A DNA stretch of 64,000 bases from VXYL01 sp965243175 (GTDB taxonomy: Bacteria; Pseudomonadota; Gammaproteobacteria; Pseudomonadales; Azotimanducaceae): NCBI GenBank assembly GCA_965243175.1, contig OZ251532.1:3038001-3102000 (forward strand), written 5' to 3'. Position 1 is the first letter of the stretch. Every line of letters begins with the position of its first letter. The notes beneath the pieces were generated by a model. That model saw only the letters and a program-made list of their open reading frames with translations, had not been told where the DNA came from and did no database searches. Below, in pieces: positions 25,649-34,397 of the stretch. The position numbers and the translations under genes are program-made.

Positions 25649-25678
25649 TTGACACGTCCGTTTCGGGGCGGGTAGGGT
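25649..25678 (+). promoter_or_regulatory. mraZ / dcw promoter
   Basis: TTGACA (25649-25654) with an 18-base spacer to TAGGGT (25673-25678). The -35 is perfect. This is the expected head promoter of the dcw cluster, giving a leader of about 105 bases before mraZ. Confidence 0.6.
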
Positions 25679-25714
25679 GTGGGAATCAGTGGCTTTTGGT
25701 GGGGTATCGGGGGA
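25679..25714 (+). promoter_or_regulatory. mraZ: MraZ-binding boxes
   Basis: Four GTGGGA-like hexamers at a strict 10-base period: GTGGGA (25679), GTGGCT (25689), GTGGGG (25699) and GGGGGA (25709). MraZ is known to bind repeated TGGGN boxes at this spacing to repress its own operon. The boxes begin immediately after the -10 and cover the likely start of transcription. Confidence 0.75.
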
Positions 25715-25791
25715 TTCCCGGACAAGGAAGTGGCTCGGGTCAGGGAAGACCCGCCTCGCCGCAGCGCCGGGCCAGCCGCCCAGATGTGCCG

Positions 25792-26235
25792 ATGTTTCGC
25801 GGGATCGCCAACGTCAGTTTGGACCAGCGGGGTCGCTTCGCGATGCCCAGCCGTCATCGGACGTCCATCGTGGAGCGCTGCCAAGGGCGGCTGGTGATCA
25901 CCATCGAACCGACCAGCACCTGCCTTCTCATCTATCCCGCCCCAGACTACCAGGACCTCGAAGAGCGGCTCACGGCGCTCAACAACACGCAGCAGGCGAC
26001 GCGAATGCTGCAACGCAAGATCATCGGCTTCGCCACCGAGGTGGAGCTGGACGGCAACGGGCGGGTGCTGGTGCCTGGCGAACTGCGCGAGTACGCGGCG
26101 GTGGAGAAGCGCGCCGTGCTGCTCGGCCAGATGCACAGGCTGGAGCTCTGGTCGCCCGAAGAACTGCGCAAGACCATGAGCGAATGGCAGGGCGAAGGCG
26201 ACCCGGAAAATCTCGACGGGCTGGGGAAGATATGA
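25792..26235 (+). CDS. mraZ: transcriptional regulator MraZ
   Basis: A 147-residue MraZ with the two AbrB-like halves and their DxxxR motifs (DQRGR near residue 11 and DGNGR near 90). It is the first gene of the dcw cluster and represses it; RsmH is reported to counter that repression. ATG 25792 begins MFRGIANVSLD, the normal N-terminus. Four matching operator boxes lie about 80-110 bases upstream. Confidence 0.95.
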   Translation: MFRGIANVSLDQRGRFAMPSRHRTSIVERCQGRLVITIEPTSTCLLIYPAPDYQDLEERLTALNNTQQATRMLQRKIIGFATEVELDGNGRVLVPGELREYAAVEKRAVLLGQMHRLELWSPEELRKTMSEWQGEGDPENLDGLGKI

Positions 26236-26327
26236 CCGAGGCGGAGAACGTCATCGGGTAGAGGGCAAGTGCGTTCGCCGCGGGGACGAGCGCAGGTGCT
26301 GGGCACGCTCGCAGGCCGCGCCGGCGG

Positions 26328-27326
26328 ATGCGACGAGGGAGAAGGATGCTGTCGCGCAACGTGAAGACGGTGGCCGGGCGAGAGGGCGATGCGGAGCACC
26401 AGCCGGTGATGCCCGGCGAGGCGACCGCCGTGCTGGTGACCGATCCCGGCGGCTGCTACGTGGACGCCACGTTCGGACGCGGCGGTCACGCTCGCCGCTT
26501 GCTAGCCGCGCTTGCGCCGGATGCGCGTCTGCTGGTGTTGGACCGCGATGCGCAAGCCGTCGCCAGCGCCAATCGCTTGGCCGCCGAAGATGCCCGGGTT
26601 CGCGTCTGCCGCGGGCGCTTCGGCGACTTGCCGGACCACTTGGCGGCGGCCGGGCTGCGCGACGTGTGCGGCGTGCTGTTCGACGTCGGCGTGTCGTCGC
26701 CGCAACTCGAAGACGCCGAACGAGGCTTCAGCTTCGCCCAAGACGGCCCGCTGGACATGCGCATGGACCAGCGCGACGCGTTCACCGCCCAAGCATGGCT
26801 GAACAGCGCTCCGCCAGTGCAGATCGCCGACGTGCTCAAGCGCTACGGCGAGGAACACCATGCTCGTCGCGTCGCCCAAGGCATCGTTCGCGCCAGACCG
26901 CTGGCCGGCACCTTGGACTTGGCGCGGGTCGTCGAACGCGCCCTCCCTGCCGCCGCGCCGGCCGGTTCCAAGCACCCGGCCACGCGGGTCTTCCAAGCGG
27001 TTCGCATCCACGTCAACGATGAACTCTGCGAACTGTCGCGTGGTCTCGACGCCGCTTTCTCGGCGCTGATCCCCGGCGGACGCATGGCGGCCATCACCTT
27101 CCACAGCCTCGAACATCGCATGGTGCGGCGGCGCTTCCGGCAGTGGGCGGAAGGTTCGCCGCTGCCGCCGCGATTGCCGGTTCCGCACCGCCCGCCCGCT
27201 GCCGAACGCATCGACTGCGTAGGCAAAGGGTTGCGCCCGACCGCGGAAGAAGTCGACGCCAACCCCCGCGCCCGTGGCGCATTGCTGCAGGCGGTGGCGA
27301 AGGCGCGGACGGAGGCTTCTCCTTGA
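26328..27326 (+). CDS. rsmH: 16S rRNA m4C1402 methyltransferase RsmH (MraW)
   Basis: RsmH methylates N4 of C1402 in the 30S decoding centre. EHQPVMPGEA, the AdoMet site YVDATFGRGGH, GVLFDVGVSSPQLE and ITFHSLEHRMV are all family motifs. From ATG 26328 it is 332 residues; an ATG at 26346 is also possible and would trim six residues. It ends in TTGA, where the TTG start of ftsL overlaps the stop. Confidence 0.95.
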   Translation: MRRGRRMLSRNVKTVAGREGDAEHQPVMPGEATAVLVTDPGGCYVDATFGRGGHARRLLAALAPDARLLVLDRDAQAVASANRLAAEDARVRVCRGRFGDLPDHLAAAGLRDVCGVLFDVGVSSPQLEDAERGFSFAQDGPLDMRMDQRDAFTAQAWLNSAPPVQIADVLKRYGEEHHARRVAQGIVRARPLAGTLDLARVVERALPAAAPAGSKHPATRVFQAVRIHVNDELCELSRGLDAAFSALIPGGRMAAITFHSLEHRMVRRRFRQWAEGSPLPPRLPVPHRPPAAERIDCVGKGLRPTAEEVDANPRARGALLQAVAKARTEASP

Positions 27327-27625
27327 AGCGCCACGGCGCCTCTTTCTGGCTGGCAGTCGGCTTGGTCGCCTACGTCGGCGTGGTCGTGGCCGGCGTGCAG
27401 ACGGCGCGCCAGTCCGCCGAACGCCGGGCGCTGTTCCAGCGGCTCACGGCCAGCCAGGAAGTCGAAGACGCGAACCTGCGCGAATACCGGATGCTGTTGC
27501 TCGAACGGGCCACCGTGGCCGGCTACCAGAACATCGAACCGATTGCCCGCGACGTGCTGGGCATGCGCTTTCCGAACGAAGTCGTGCGCATCGAGGCCGC
27601 GCCGCTCGTGGCGAACGTGAAATGA
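27323..27625 (+). CDS. ftsL: cell division protein FtsL
   Basis: A 100-residue bitopic protein: short basic N-terminus, a transmembrane helix (ASFWLAVGLVAYVGVVVAGV) and a periplasmic coiled coil (ARQSAERRALFQRLTASQEVED). FtsL forms the FtsQLB complex that activates FtsWI at the septum. It has a TTG start overlapping the rsmH stop, consistent with low-level coupled expression. Assignment rests on position and architecture, because FtsL sequences are poorly conserved. Confidence 0.88.
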   Translation: MKRHGASFWLAVGLVAYVGVVVAGVQTARQSAERRALFQRLTASQEVEDANLREYRMLLLERATVAGYQNIEPIARDVLGMRFPNEVVRIEAAPLVANVK

Positions 27626-29373
27626 AGCTGGCCTCGCATCGCCGCTGGCGTAAGTCCGCCGCCGCTCCCAGCGGCGCACACGGCTCGTCCAGGCGCGCGC
27701 CCCCGGCGCAGCGCTGGCGGCACTACGCCGTGCTGGCGCTGTTTCTGATCGCGTTCGTCGGCTTGGCGGCCCGCGCCGCGTTCCTCACGGTCACCGACGA
27801 ACGCGAATTCCTGCGCGGCCAAGGCGAAGCGCGAGCGGTGCGCGAGGTCGAGATCCCGGTGCATCGCGGCATGATCTTCGACCGCAACGGCGAGCCGCTG
27901 GCGGTCAGCGCGCCGATGCGCTACGTCTGGCTTGACCCCGAGCTGGCGCAGTTGGAGAGCGCCGACTTGGTGCGTCTCGCTGGCGCCCTCGGCCTTGATC
28001 AGCAAGTGCTGGAACGCCGGATCGCGGCTGGTGGCCGCCGTTTCGCCTACCTGGCTCGGCGCGTCTCGCCGGAGGCCGCGGAGCGCGTGACTGCGCTTGG
28101 CATCGACGGCGTGCGCGTCGGCCGCTCGTCGCACCGTTTCTACCCTGCCGGGGAAACCTCGGCCCACGTCGTCGGCCGCACCGACATCGACGACGTGGGC
28201 CAAGAGGGCATCGAACTCGCGCTGGACGGCGTGCTGACGGGCTCGCCCGGCGCGAAGCGCGTGCTGCGGGATCGCACTGGCCGCGCGGTGCGCAACCTCG
28301 CCTATCTGCGCGCTCCGCAACGCGGCGAGGACATCCACCTGTCCTTGGACCTGCGCTTGCAGTTCCTCGCCTACCGCGAGTTGAAGGCCACGGTGCAATA
28401 CCACGGCGCGTCCGCCGGTTCGCTGGTGATGCTGGACGCGGCAGACGGCAGAGTGCTGGCGCTCGCCAACCAGCCGTCGTTCAATCCGAACGACTGGGAG
28501 AGCCGCAGCACCGCGGGCGTGCGCAACCGCGCCGTCACGGACCTCTACGAACCCGGCTCCACGGTGAAGCCGCTGGCGGTGCTGGCGGCTTTGGAGAGCG
28601 GCCTGTACACGCCGGAGACGGAAGTGGATACGGCCCCCGGCTACATGAACATCGGCGGCAAGGTGGTGGAGGATCCGCTCAATCGCGGCGTCGTCACTGT
28701 GGCGCGGATTCTCGCCAAGTCGAGCCAGGTGGGCATCGCCAAGATGGCCCTCGCCATGCCGGAACAGGCAGTCTTCGACGTGCTGCAACGCGCCGGACTC
28801 GGCGACTACACGGGTTGCGGCCTGCCGGGAGAGGCGATCGGGCACATGTCCACCGTGGACTTGGACAAGCCCATTGGCCGTGCCGCGCTCGCCTACGGCT
28901 ACGGTCTCACGGTCTCGCCGCTGCAACTCGCCCGCGCCTATCTGACGCTGGCTTCCGGCGGCATCAAGCGGGACGTCTCGGTCTTGCGAGACAGCGACTC
29001 AGCGGCCGGAGAGCGCGTGTTCGAGGCCGAGGCGGTGGCCGACGTGGCGACGATGATGCGCGGCGTGCTGGAGACGGGCGGCACCGCGCCCAAGGCCAAA
29101 CCGGCCGGCTACAGCGCTGCCGGCAAGACCGGCACCGTGCGCAAGGTCGTCGCCGGCGGCTACGACGACCGCGCCCACGTCGCCTACTTCGCTGGCTTCG
29201 CGCCGGCCGAACGTCCGCGCATCGTCATGGTGGTCGTGGTGGATCAGCCACGGCGCGGCTTGATCGGCGGCGGCGACGTTGCTGCGCCGGTGTTCGGAGA
29301 CGTTGCCGCGCGGGCCTTGCGCATCCTCGGCGTCGCACCGAACGCGGAACAATCGCCGGCGGTCGCGGCATGA
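27622..29373 (+). CDS. ftsI: septal peptidoglycan transpeptidase FtsI (PBP3)
   Basis: A 583-residue class B PBP with an N-terminal anchor helix (about 33-53), a pedestal region and the transpeptidase domain. The acylated serine is S313 in the STVK motif (313-316) and KTGT is at 502-505. The second motif reads SSQ (367-369) where FtsI normally has SSN; the surrounding KSSxVGxxKMALAMP context makes the alignment secure. It overlaps ftsL and murE by four bases each. Confidence 0.95.
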   Translation: MKLASHRRWRKSAAAPSGAHGSSRRAPPAQRWRHYAVLALFLIAFVGLAARAAFLTVTDEREFLRGQGEARAVREVEIPVHRGMIFDRNGEPLAVSAPMRYVWLDPELAQLESADLVRLAGALGLDQQVLERRIAAGGRRFAYLARRVSPEAAERVTALGIDGVRVGRSSHRFYPAGETSAHVVGRTDIDDVGQEGIELALDGVLTGSPGAKRVLRDRTGRAVRNLAYLRAPQRGEDIHLSLDLRLQFLAYRELKATVQYHGASAGSLVMLDAADGRVLALANQPSFNPNDWESRSTAGVRNRAVTDLYEPGSTVKPLAVLAALESGLYTPETEVDTAPGYMNIGGKVVEDPLNRGVVTVARILAKSSQVGIAKMALAMPEQAVFDVLQRAGLGDYTGCGLPGEAIGHMSTVDLDKPIGRAALAYGYGLTVSPLQLARAYLTLASGGIKRDVSVLRDSDSAAGERVFEAEAVADVATMMRGVLETGGTAPKAKPAGYSAAGKTGTVRKVVAGGYDDRAHVAYFAGFAPAERPRIVMVVVVDQPRRGLIGGGDVAAPVFGDVAARALRILGVAPNAEQSPAVAA

Positions 29374-30842
29374 GTGCCGAACGCGCCATGACGTTGCGCG
29401 ATCTGCTCGGCGAGCAGTCCGCGCCAAGCCTGTCCGTCTCCGGGCTGGCAAGCGATTCGCGCCGTTTGCGGCCGGGCGACGTCTTCTTCGCCTACCAGGG
29501 CGGAACCTTCGACGGCCACGACTTCGCGGCGGACGCGGTGGCCGCGGGTGCCGTAGCCGTGGTTTCCGAACGCCCGCTGGACGTTGGCGTTCCGAATGTC
29601 GTCATGGACCGCGTGGCCAGGCGCCTCGGCGCATGGGCCCGGCGGTTCCACGACGTGCCGAACGATGAACTGGACGTGGTCGGCGTTACCGGCACCAACG
29701 GCAAGACCACCGTCGCCTACAACATCGCGTTGATCGCCGAGGAAGCCTATCTGGGCACGTTGGGGTGGGGGCGGCCGCCGCGCCTCTGCCCTGCCGAACT
29801 GACCACCGCCGACGCGATCACGCTGCACGCCCGGCTGCGCACACTGCGCGAGCGTGGCCATCGGCTGCTGGCGATGGAGGCGAGTTCCCATGCCCTCGAC
29901 CAAGGGCGCGTGGACGCGGTGGATTTCGCGGTCGGCGTGTTCACGAACCTGAGCCGCGACCATCTGGACTACCACGGCACGATGGCCCGCTACGGGGCGG
30001 CGAAGCGACGGCTGTTCGAGCGCGACCTGCGCATCGCCGTGGTCAACGTCGACGACGCCTTTGGCCAAGCCGTTCTGGATGCGGTGCCTGCGGGCTGCGA
30101 AACGGTCACGGTCGGGCAAGGCGGCGACGTGTGCTGGGAACGGCTGAGTTACGACGCGGATGGCATTCGCGGAATCTGGGCGACGCCTTGGGGCCGTGCG
30201 GCGTTCGAATTGCCGGGGTCCTTCGGCGCGTTTTCCGTCTACAACGCGGCGGCGGCCCTCGCCGTTTGTTGCGCTCTGCGTCTCATGTCTCTCGCCGACG
30301 TCGTGGATGCCATGCGTCGATTGCCGGGTGTGCCCGGCCGGATGCAGCGTGTGGCCGATGCGCCGGTGGTGCTGGTGGACTACGCGCACACGCCCGACGG
30401 CTTGCGGGCGGTGTTGGCCGCGGCGCGGGTTCACGACGCGCCGAGGACGATCGTCGTTTTCGGCTGCGGGGGCGACCGCGACCGTGGCAAGCGGGCGCAG
30501 ATGGCGGAGGTCGCGGAGGCCGGAGCGGACGTGGTGGTGGCGACCACCGACAATCCGCGTTCCGAGGATCCGAACCGCATTCTCGACGACGTGATGGCTG
30601 GCTTCCGCAACCCGCACTCCGTGCATCGCATCGTCGACCGTCGCGAGGCCATCGCCGCCGCGCTCGACCTCGCGGCACCGGAGGACCTCGTGCTGGTGGC
30701 TGGCAAAGGGCACGAGGACGGCCAGATCGTCGGCGACCGGACAATCCCCTTCAACGATGCGCGAACGGTGCGCGACCTGCTCGGCCTGCCGGCTTTCGGT
30801 TCGGCCAACGCGGGCGAGCACATGGCGCAAGGAGCCGCTTGA
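29370..30842 (+). CDS. murE: UDP-MurNAc-tripeptide synthetase MurE
   Basis: A 490-residue Mur ligase that adds the third residue to UDP-MurNAc-L-Ala-D-Glu. The ATP loop is GVTGTNGKTT, and YHGTMARYGAAKRRLF holds the carbamylated lysine region. DNPRSEDP is the signature for meso-diaminopimelate specificity, so the peptidoglycan is the A1gamma type. It overlaps ftsI by four bases and mraY by one. The usual next gene, murF, is absent: mraY follows directly. Confidence 0.95.
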   Translation: MSAERAMTLRDLLGEQSAPSLSVSGLASDSRRLRPGDVFFAYQGGTFDGHDFAADAVAAGAVAVVSERPLDVGVPNVVMDRVARRLGAWARRFHDVPNDELDVVGVTGTNGKTTVAYNIALIAEEAYLGTLGWGRPPRLCPAELTTADAITLHARLRTLRERGHRLLAMEASSHALDQGRVDAVDFAVGVFTNLSRDHLDYHGTMARYGAAKRRLFERDLRIAVVNVDDAFGQAVLDAVPAGCETVTVGQGGDVCWERLSYDADGIRGIWATPWGRAAFELPGSFGAFSVYNAAAALAVCCALRLMSLADVVDAMRRLPGVPGRMQRVADAPVVLVDYAHTPDGLRAVLAAARVHDAPRTIVVFGCGGDRDRGKRAQMAEVAEAGADVVVATTDNPRSEDPNRILDDVMAGFRNPHSVHRIVDRREAIAAALDLAAPEDLVLVAGKGHEDGQIVGDRTIPFNDARTVRDLLGLPAFGSANAGEHMAQGAA

Positions 30843-31924
30843 TGCTGCTTTGGCTGACCGACTATCTCGCGGGCTTCGTGAGCGCGTTCGGCGTGTTCAA
30901 GTACCTCACCTTCCGCACGGTGGTGAGCGCCCTGACCTCGCTCGCGATCTGCATGCTGGTGGGGCCGACGATGATCCGCAAGCTCTCCCACCACCAGATC
31001 GGGCAGGTGATTCGAGAACTCGGCCCGGAGACGCACAAGGCGAAAGCGGGCACGCCGACGATGGGCGGGGCGCTGATTCTGGTCTCCACCATCGTCGCCA
31101 CGCTCCTGTGGGGCGGCCTCGACAACCGCTACATCTGGATCGTGCTTGGCGTGGTGGTCACCTTCGGCGTCGTCGGCTGGGTGGACGACTACCTGAAGAT
31201 CAGCGAGAAGAGTTCGCGAGGGCTCTCCGCCGGCTGGAAGTACCTGCTGCAATCCATCTTCGGCTTCGCCGCCGCGGTGGTGCTGTTCGCCAGCGCGGAG
31301 ACCTCGGCGCACACCGATCTGGTGGTGCCGTTCTTCAAGGAAATGGCTGTGCCGCTCGGCATCGGCTTTGTCTTCCTGACCTACCTCGTGATCGTCTTCA
31401 TGAGCAACGCCGTGAACCTTACCGATGGCCTGGATGGACTGGCGACCCTGCCGACGGTGATGGTCGCCGCTGCGCTCGGCTTGATCGCCTATCTCGCCGG
31501 GCATGTGGAGTTCGCCGAATACCTGCAGATCCCCTACATCGCCGGCGCCGGGGAACTGGCCGTCTTCTGCGGAGCGCTCATCGGGGCCGGGCTTGGGTTC
31601 CTCTGGTTCAACACCTATCCGGCGCAAGTCATCATGGGCGACATCGGTGCCCTCTCGCTCGGCGCGGCGCTCGGCGTGGTTGCCGTGGTGGTGCGCCACG
31701 AGGTCGTGCTGTTCATCATGGGCGGGCTGTTCGTCGTCGAGGCGGTCTCGGTGATCGTGCAGGTGGTTTCGTTCCGCCTCACCGGCAAGCGCGTCTTCCG
31801 CATGGCGCCCATCCACCACCATTTCGAACTGCTCGGCTGGCCGGAACCTCGGGTCACGGTGCGCATGTGGATAGTCACTTTCGTGCTGGTGCTGGTCGGA
31901 TTGGCGACCCTGAAGCTGCGATGA
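30842..31924 (+). CDS. mraY: phospho-MurNAc-pentapeptide transferase MraY
   Basis: A 360-residue membrane enzyme with about ten helices that makes lipid I on undecaprenyl phosphate. Signatures are HKAKAGTPTMGGALI, WVDDYLKI for the first aspartate pair, NLTDGLDGLA, FNTYPAQVIMGDIG and MAPIHHHFELLGWPE. Its ATG overlaps the murE stop by one base, leaving no room for murF. Confidence 0.97.
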   Translation: MLLWLTDYLAGFVSAFGVFKYLTFRTVVSALTSLAICMLVGPTMIRKLSHHQIGQVIRELGPETHKAKAGTPTMGGALILVSTIVATLLWGGLDNRYIWIVLGVVVTFGVVGWVDDYLKISEKSSRGLSAGWKYLLQSIFGFAAAVVLFASAETSAHTDLVVPFFKEMAVPLGIGFVFLTYLVIVFMSNAVNLTDGLDGLATLPTVMVAAALGLIAYLAGHVEFAEYLQIPYIAGAGELAVFCGALIGAGLGFLWFNTYPAQVIMGDIGALSLGAALGVVAVVVRHEVVLFIMGGLFVVEAVSVIVQVVSFRLTGKRVFRMAPIHHHFELLGWPEPRVTVRMWIVTFVLVLVGLATLKLR

Positions 31925-33258
31925 CCGAACGCGCCACCATCGTCCTCGGCCTCGGCGCCACGGGCCGCTCGTGCATCCGCCACCTGGCGGAGCGCGAGCG
32001 CGTCCTGGCCTTCGACACGCGCCCGGCGCCGCCCGGTCTCGACGCGTTGAGCCGCGACTTCCCGGCCGTCGAGGTGTTTGCGCCGTCCGCTTGGCCGGCG
32101 GCGCTGCGCGAGGCGGGTCGGGTGGTGGCGAGTCCCGGCATCGCCCTCGACCACTGCCTGCTGCAAGCGGCCCGCGCCGCCTCGGTGCCGGTGACCAGCG
32201 ACATCGAACTCTTCCTCGCCGAAGCGAAGGCGCCGGTGATCGGCATCACCGGCACCAACGGCAAGAGCACGGTGACGACGCTGGTCGGGCGTCTGCTTGC
32301 GGCCGACGGGCACAATGCCGGGGTGGGCGGCAATCTGGGCCGACCGGCGCTGGACCTGCTCGACGACGCGCGTGATGTCTACGTGCTCGAACTGTCGAGC
32401 TTCCAGCTGGAACGCTTGACGCGCCCTGCGCTCGCGGTGGCCGCGGTGCTGAACGTCAGCGCGGACCACATGGATCGCCATGCGACCTTGGAGGACTACG
32501 CCGCCTGCAAACGCCGCATCTACGACAGTGCCGGGTGCGGGGTCTTCAACGCCGACGATCCGCGCACGACGCCGCCTGGGGACTTGGGGGCGATCGGCGT
32601 CAATGGAGATCCCGACTGGCGCATGGACGGCGACGCGCTGGTTCTGAACGGGCGCCGTTCGCCGACTGCCGAGTTCGCGCTCCAAGGCCGCCACAACCAC
32701 TTCAACATCCTCGCGGCGGCGGCAATCGCCCACCAGGCTGGAGTGGATGTCGCGCATCGCCTCGACGCGCTGACCACCTTTACCGGGCTGCCGCACCGAA
32801 GCCAGCGGATCGCTGTGGTCGACGACGTGGCCTACATCGACGACTCCAAGGCCACCAACGTCGGCGCCTGCCTCGCGGCCTTGGAGGGACTCGGCAACGG
32901 CGCTGGCAACATCGTTCTGATCGCTGGCGGCGACGCCAAGGACGCTTCGTTCGCTCCGTTGAAAGACGCTGTGGCGCGGCACGTCGCGCAGCTCGTTCTG
33001 CTTGGCCGCGATGCGGACTTGCTCGCCACCGCCTTGGGCGATACGACGAAGATCTGTCGCGCTCGCACCATGCACGACGCGGTGCGCTTGGCCCGCGCCG
33101 CCGCGCGCAGCGGCGACATCGTGCTGCTCGCCCCGGCCTGCGCCAGCTTCGACATGTACGCGAACTTCGAGGAACGCGGCGAAGCGTTCGCCGCGCAAGT
33201 GCGGGCGCTCTCGGGCGAGCGGCAAGGGTCCTCGCGGACGGCGGAGGCAAGGCCATGA
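31921..33258 (+). CDS. murD: UDP-MurNAc-L-alanine:D-glutamate ligase MurD
   Basis: A 445-residue Mur ligase adding D-Glu. It has a Rossmann-like start VLGLGATGRSC, an ATP loop GITGTNGKSTVTTLVG, NVSADHMDRH and the C-terminal DDSKATNVGA. It overlaps mraY and ftsW by four bases each. Length is normal. Confidence 0.96.
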   Translation: MTERATIVLGLGATGRSCIRHLAERERVLAFDTRPAPPGLDALSRDFPAVEVFAPSAWPAALREAGRVVASPGIALDHCLLQAARAASVPVTSDIELFLAEAKAPVIGITGTNGKSTVTTLVGRLLAADGHNAGVGGNLGRPALDLLDDARDVYVLELSSFQLERLTRPALAVAAVLNVSADHMDRHATLEDYAACKRRIYDSAGCGVFNADDPRTTPPGDLGAIGVNGDPDWRMDGDALVLNGRRSPTAEFALQGRHNHFNILAAAAIAHQAGVDVAHRLDALTTFTGLPHRSQRIAVVDDVAYIDDSKATNVGACLAALEGLGNGAGNIVLIAGGDAKDASFAPLKDAVARHVAQLVLLGRDADLLATALGDTTKICRARTMHDAVRLARAAARSGDIVLLAPACASFDMYANFEERGEAFAAQVRALSGERQGSSRTAEARP

Positions 33259-34397
33259 CGCAGCGGCTGGACGCGACGTTGGCGATGGCGTGGCTCGTCC
33301 TGATGGCCGCCGGCGTGGTGCTGGTCGCGTCCGCGTCGGTCGCCCAGCCCGGCGGGGCCGACTACTACCTGCGCAAGCAGTTGCTGTTCACCGCAGCGGC
33401 GGTGGTGGCGTTCGCCATCGTCATGGCGGTGCCGATGCGCGTCTGGGAACAGCTGCACCGCCCCTGCCTGATCCTCGCCATCCTCCTCTGCGCTTTGGTG
33501 CTGCTGCCGAGCATTTCCGTCGAGGTCAACGGCGCGCGGCGCTGGATCGACCTCGGCGTGGCGCGGTTCCAGCCGGCGGAGGCGGCGAAGCTGCTGGCGG
33601 CGGTGTACTTGGCCGGCTTCGTGACGCGCGCCGGCGATGCTCTGGCGACGCGCTGGACGACGCTCCTCAAGCCCTTGGGCTGGATCGCTGCGCTGTTGCT
33701 GCTGCTGCTCGTGCAGCCGGACTTCGGCACCGTCGTCGTGCTTGCTTCGGTCACCGCTGGCGTGCTGTTTCTCGGCGGCGCGCGCCTGCGCGATTTCCTC
33801 TTCCTCGCGCTGATCGGCGGCGGTGCGCTGGCGGCCGCCGCGGTGTGGGACCCGTATCGCGTCGCCCGCCTGGCGACCTTTCTCGATCCCTGGGCCACGC
33901 AGTTCGGCGGCGGCTATCAGCTCACCCAGGCGCTGATCGGTTTCGGGCGCGGGGAACTGTTCGGCCTCGGTCTCGGCGAGGGCGTGCAGAAGCTCTTCTA
34001 CCTGCCGGAGGCCCACAACGACTTCATCTACGCGGTCGTGGCCGAAGAGATGGGGCTGCTCGGCGCGCTGGCGATTCTGGCGCTGCTCGGCTTCGTGACC
34101 GTGCGCATGTTCCGCATCGGTCGCCGTGCGGTCGAAGAACAGCGCGTCTTCGCTGGTCTCGTCGCCTACGGCGCCGCGCTGTTGATCGGCGCCCAGACGG
34201 TCGTCAACGTTGGCGTCAACACCGGCGTGCTGCCCACCAAGGGCTTGACGCTGCCGTTCATCAGCTTCGGCGGCAACAGCCTGATCGTCTGCTCGGCACT
34301 CGTGGCGCTGGCGCTGCGCACCCACTACGAAGGTGCGCGAGCGGCGAGCGCTGGCCGTGCGCGGCCGGACGGCGCCGTGGGGGTGTCCAGTGGCTGA
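33255..34397 (+). CDS. ftsW: septal peptidoglycan polymerase FtsW
   Basis: A 380-residue SEDS glycosyltransferase with ten predicted membrane helices, partner of FtsI. Recognisable stretches are NGARRWIDLG and the extracytoplasmic loop with YQLTQALIGFGRGELFG, EAHNDFIYAVVAEEMG and PFISFGGNSLIV. It overlaps murC by eight bases; murG, normally next, is missing. Confidence 0.96.
   Translation: MTQRLDATLAMAWLVLMAAGVVLVASASVAQPGGADYYLRKQLLFTAAAVVAFAIVMAVPMRVWEQLHRPCLILAILLCALVLLPSISVEVNGARRWIDLGVARFQPAEAAKLLAAVYLAGFVTRAGDALATRWTTLLKPLGWIAALLLLLLVQPDFGTVVVLASVTAGVLFLGGARLRDFLFLALIGGGALAAAAVWDPYRVARLATFLDPWATQFGGGYQLTQALIGFGRGELFGLGLGEGVQKLFYLPEAHNDFIYAVVAEEMGLLGALAILALLGFVTVRMFRIGRRAVEEQRVFAGLVAYGAALLIGAQTVVNVGVNTGVLPTKGLTLPFISFGGNSLIVCSALVALALRTHYEGARAASAGRARPDGAVGVSSG

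Noticed and set aside
24232..25791. Upstream extension of the mraZ frame
   Set aside because: It is antisense to the DUF4143 ATPase gene and crosses the promoter and MraZ boxes; the ATG at 25792 gives the normal MraZ N-terminus.
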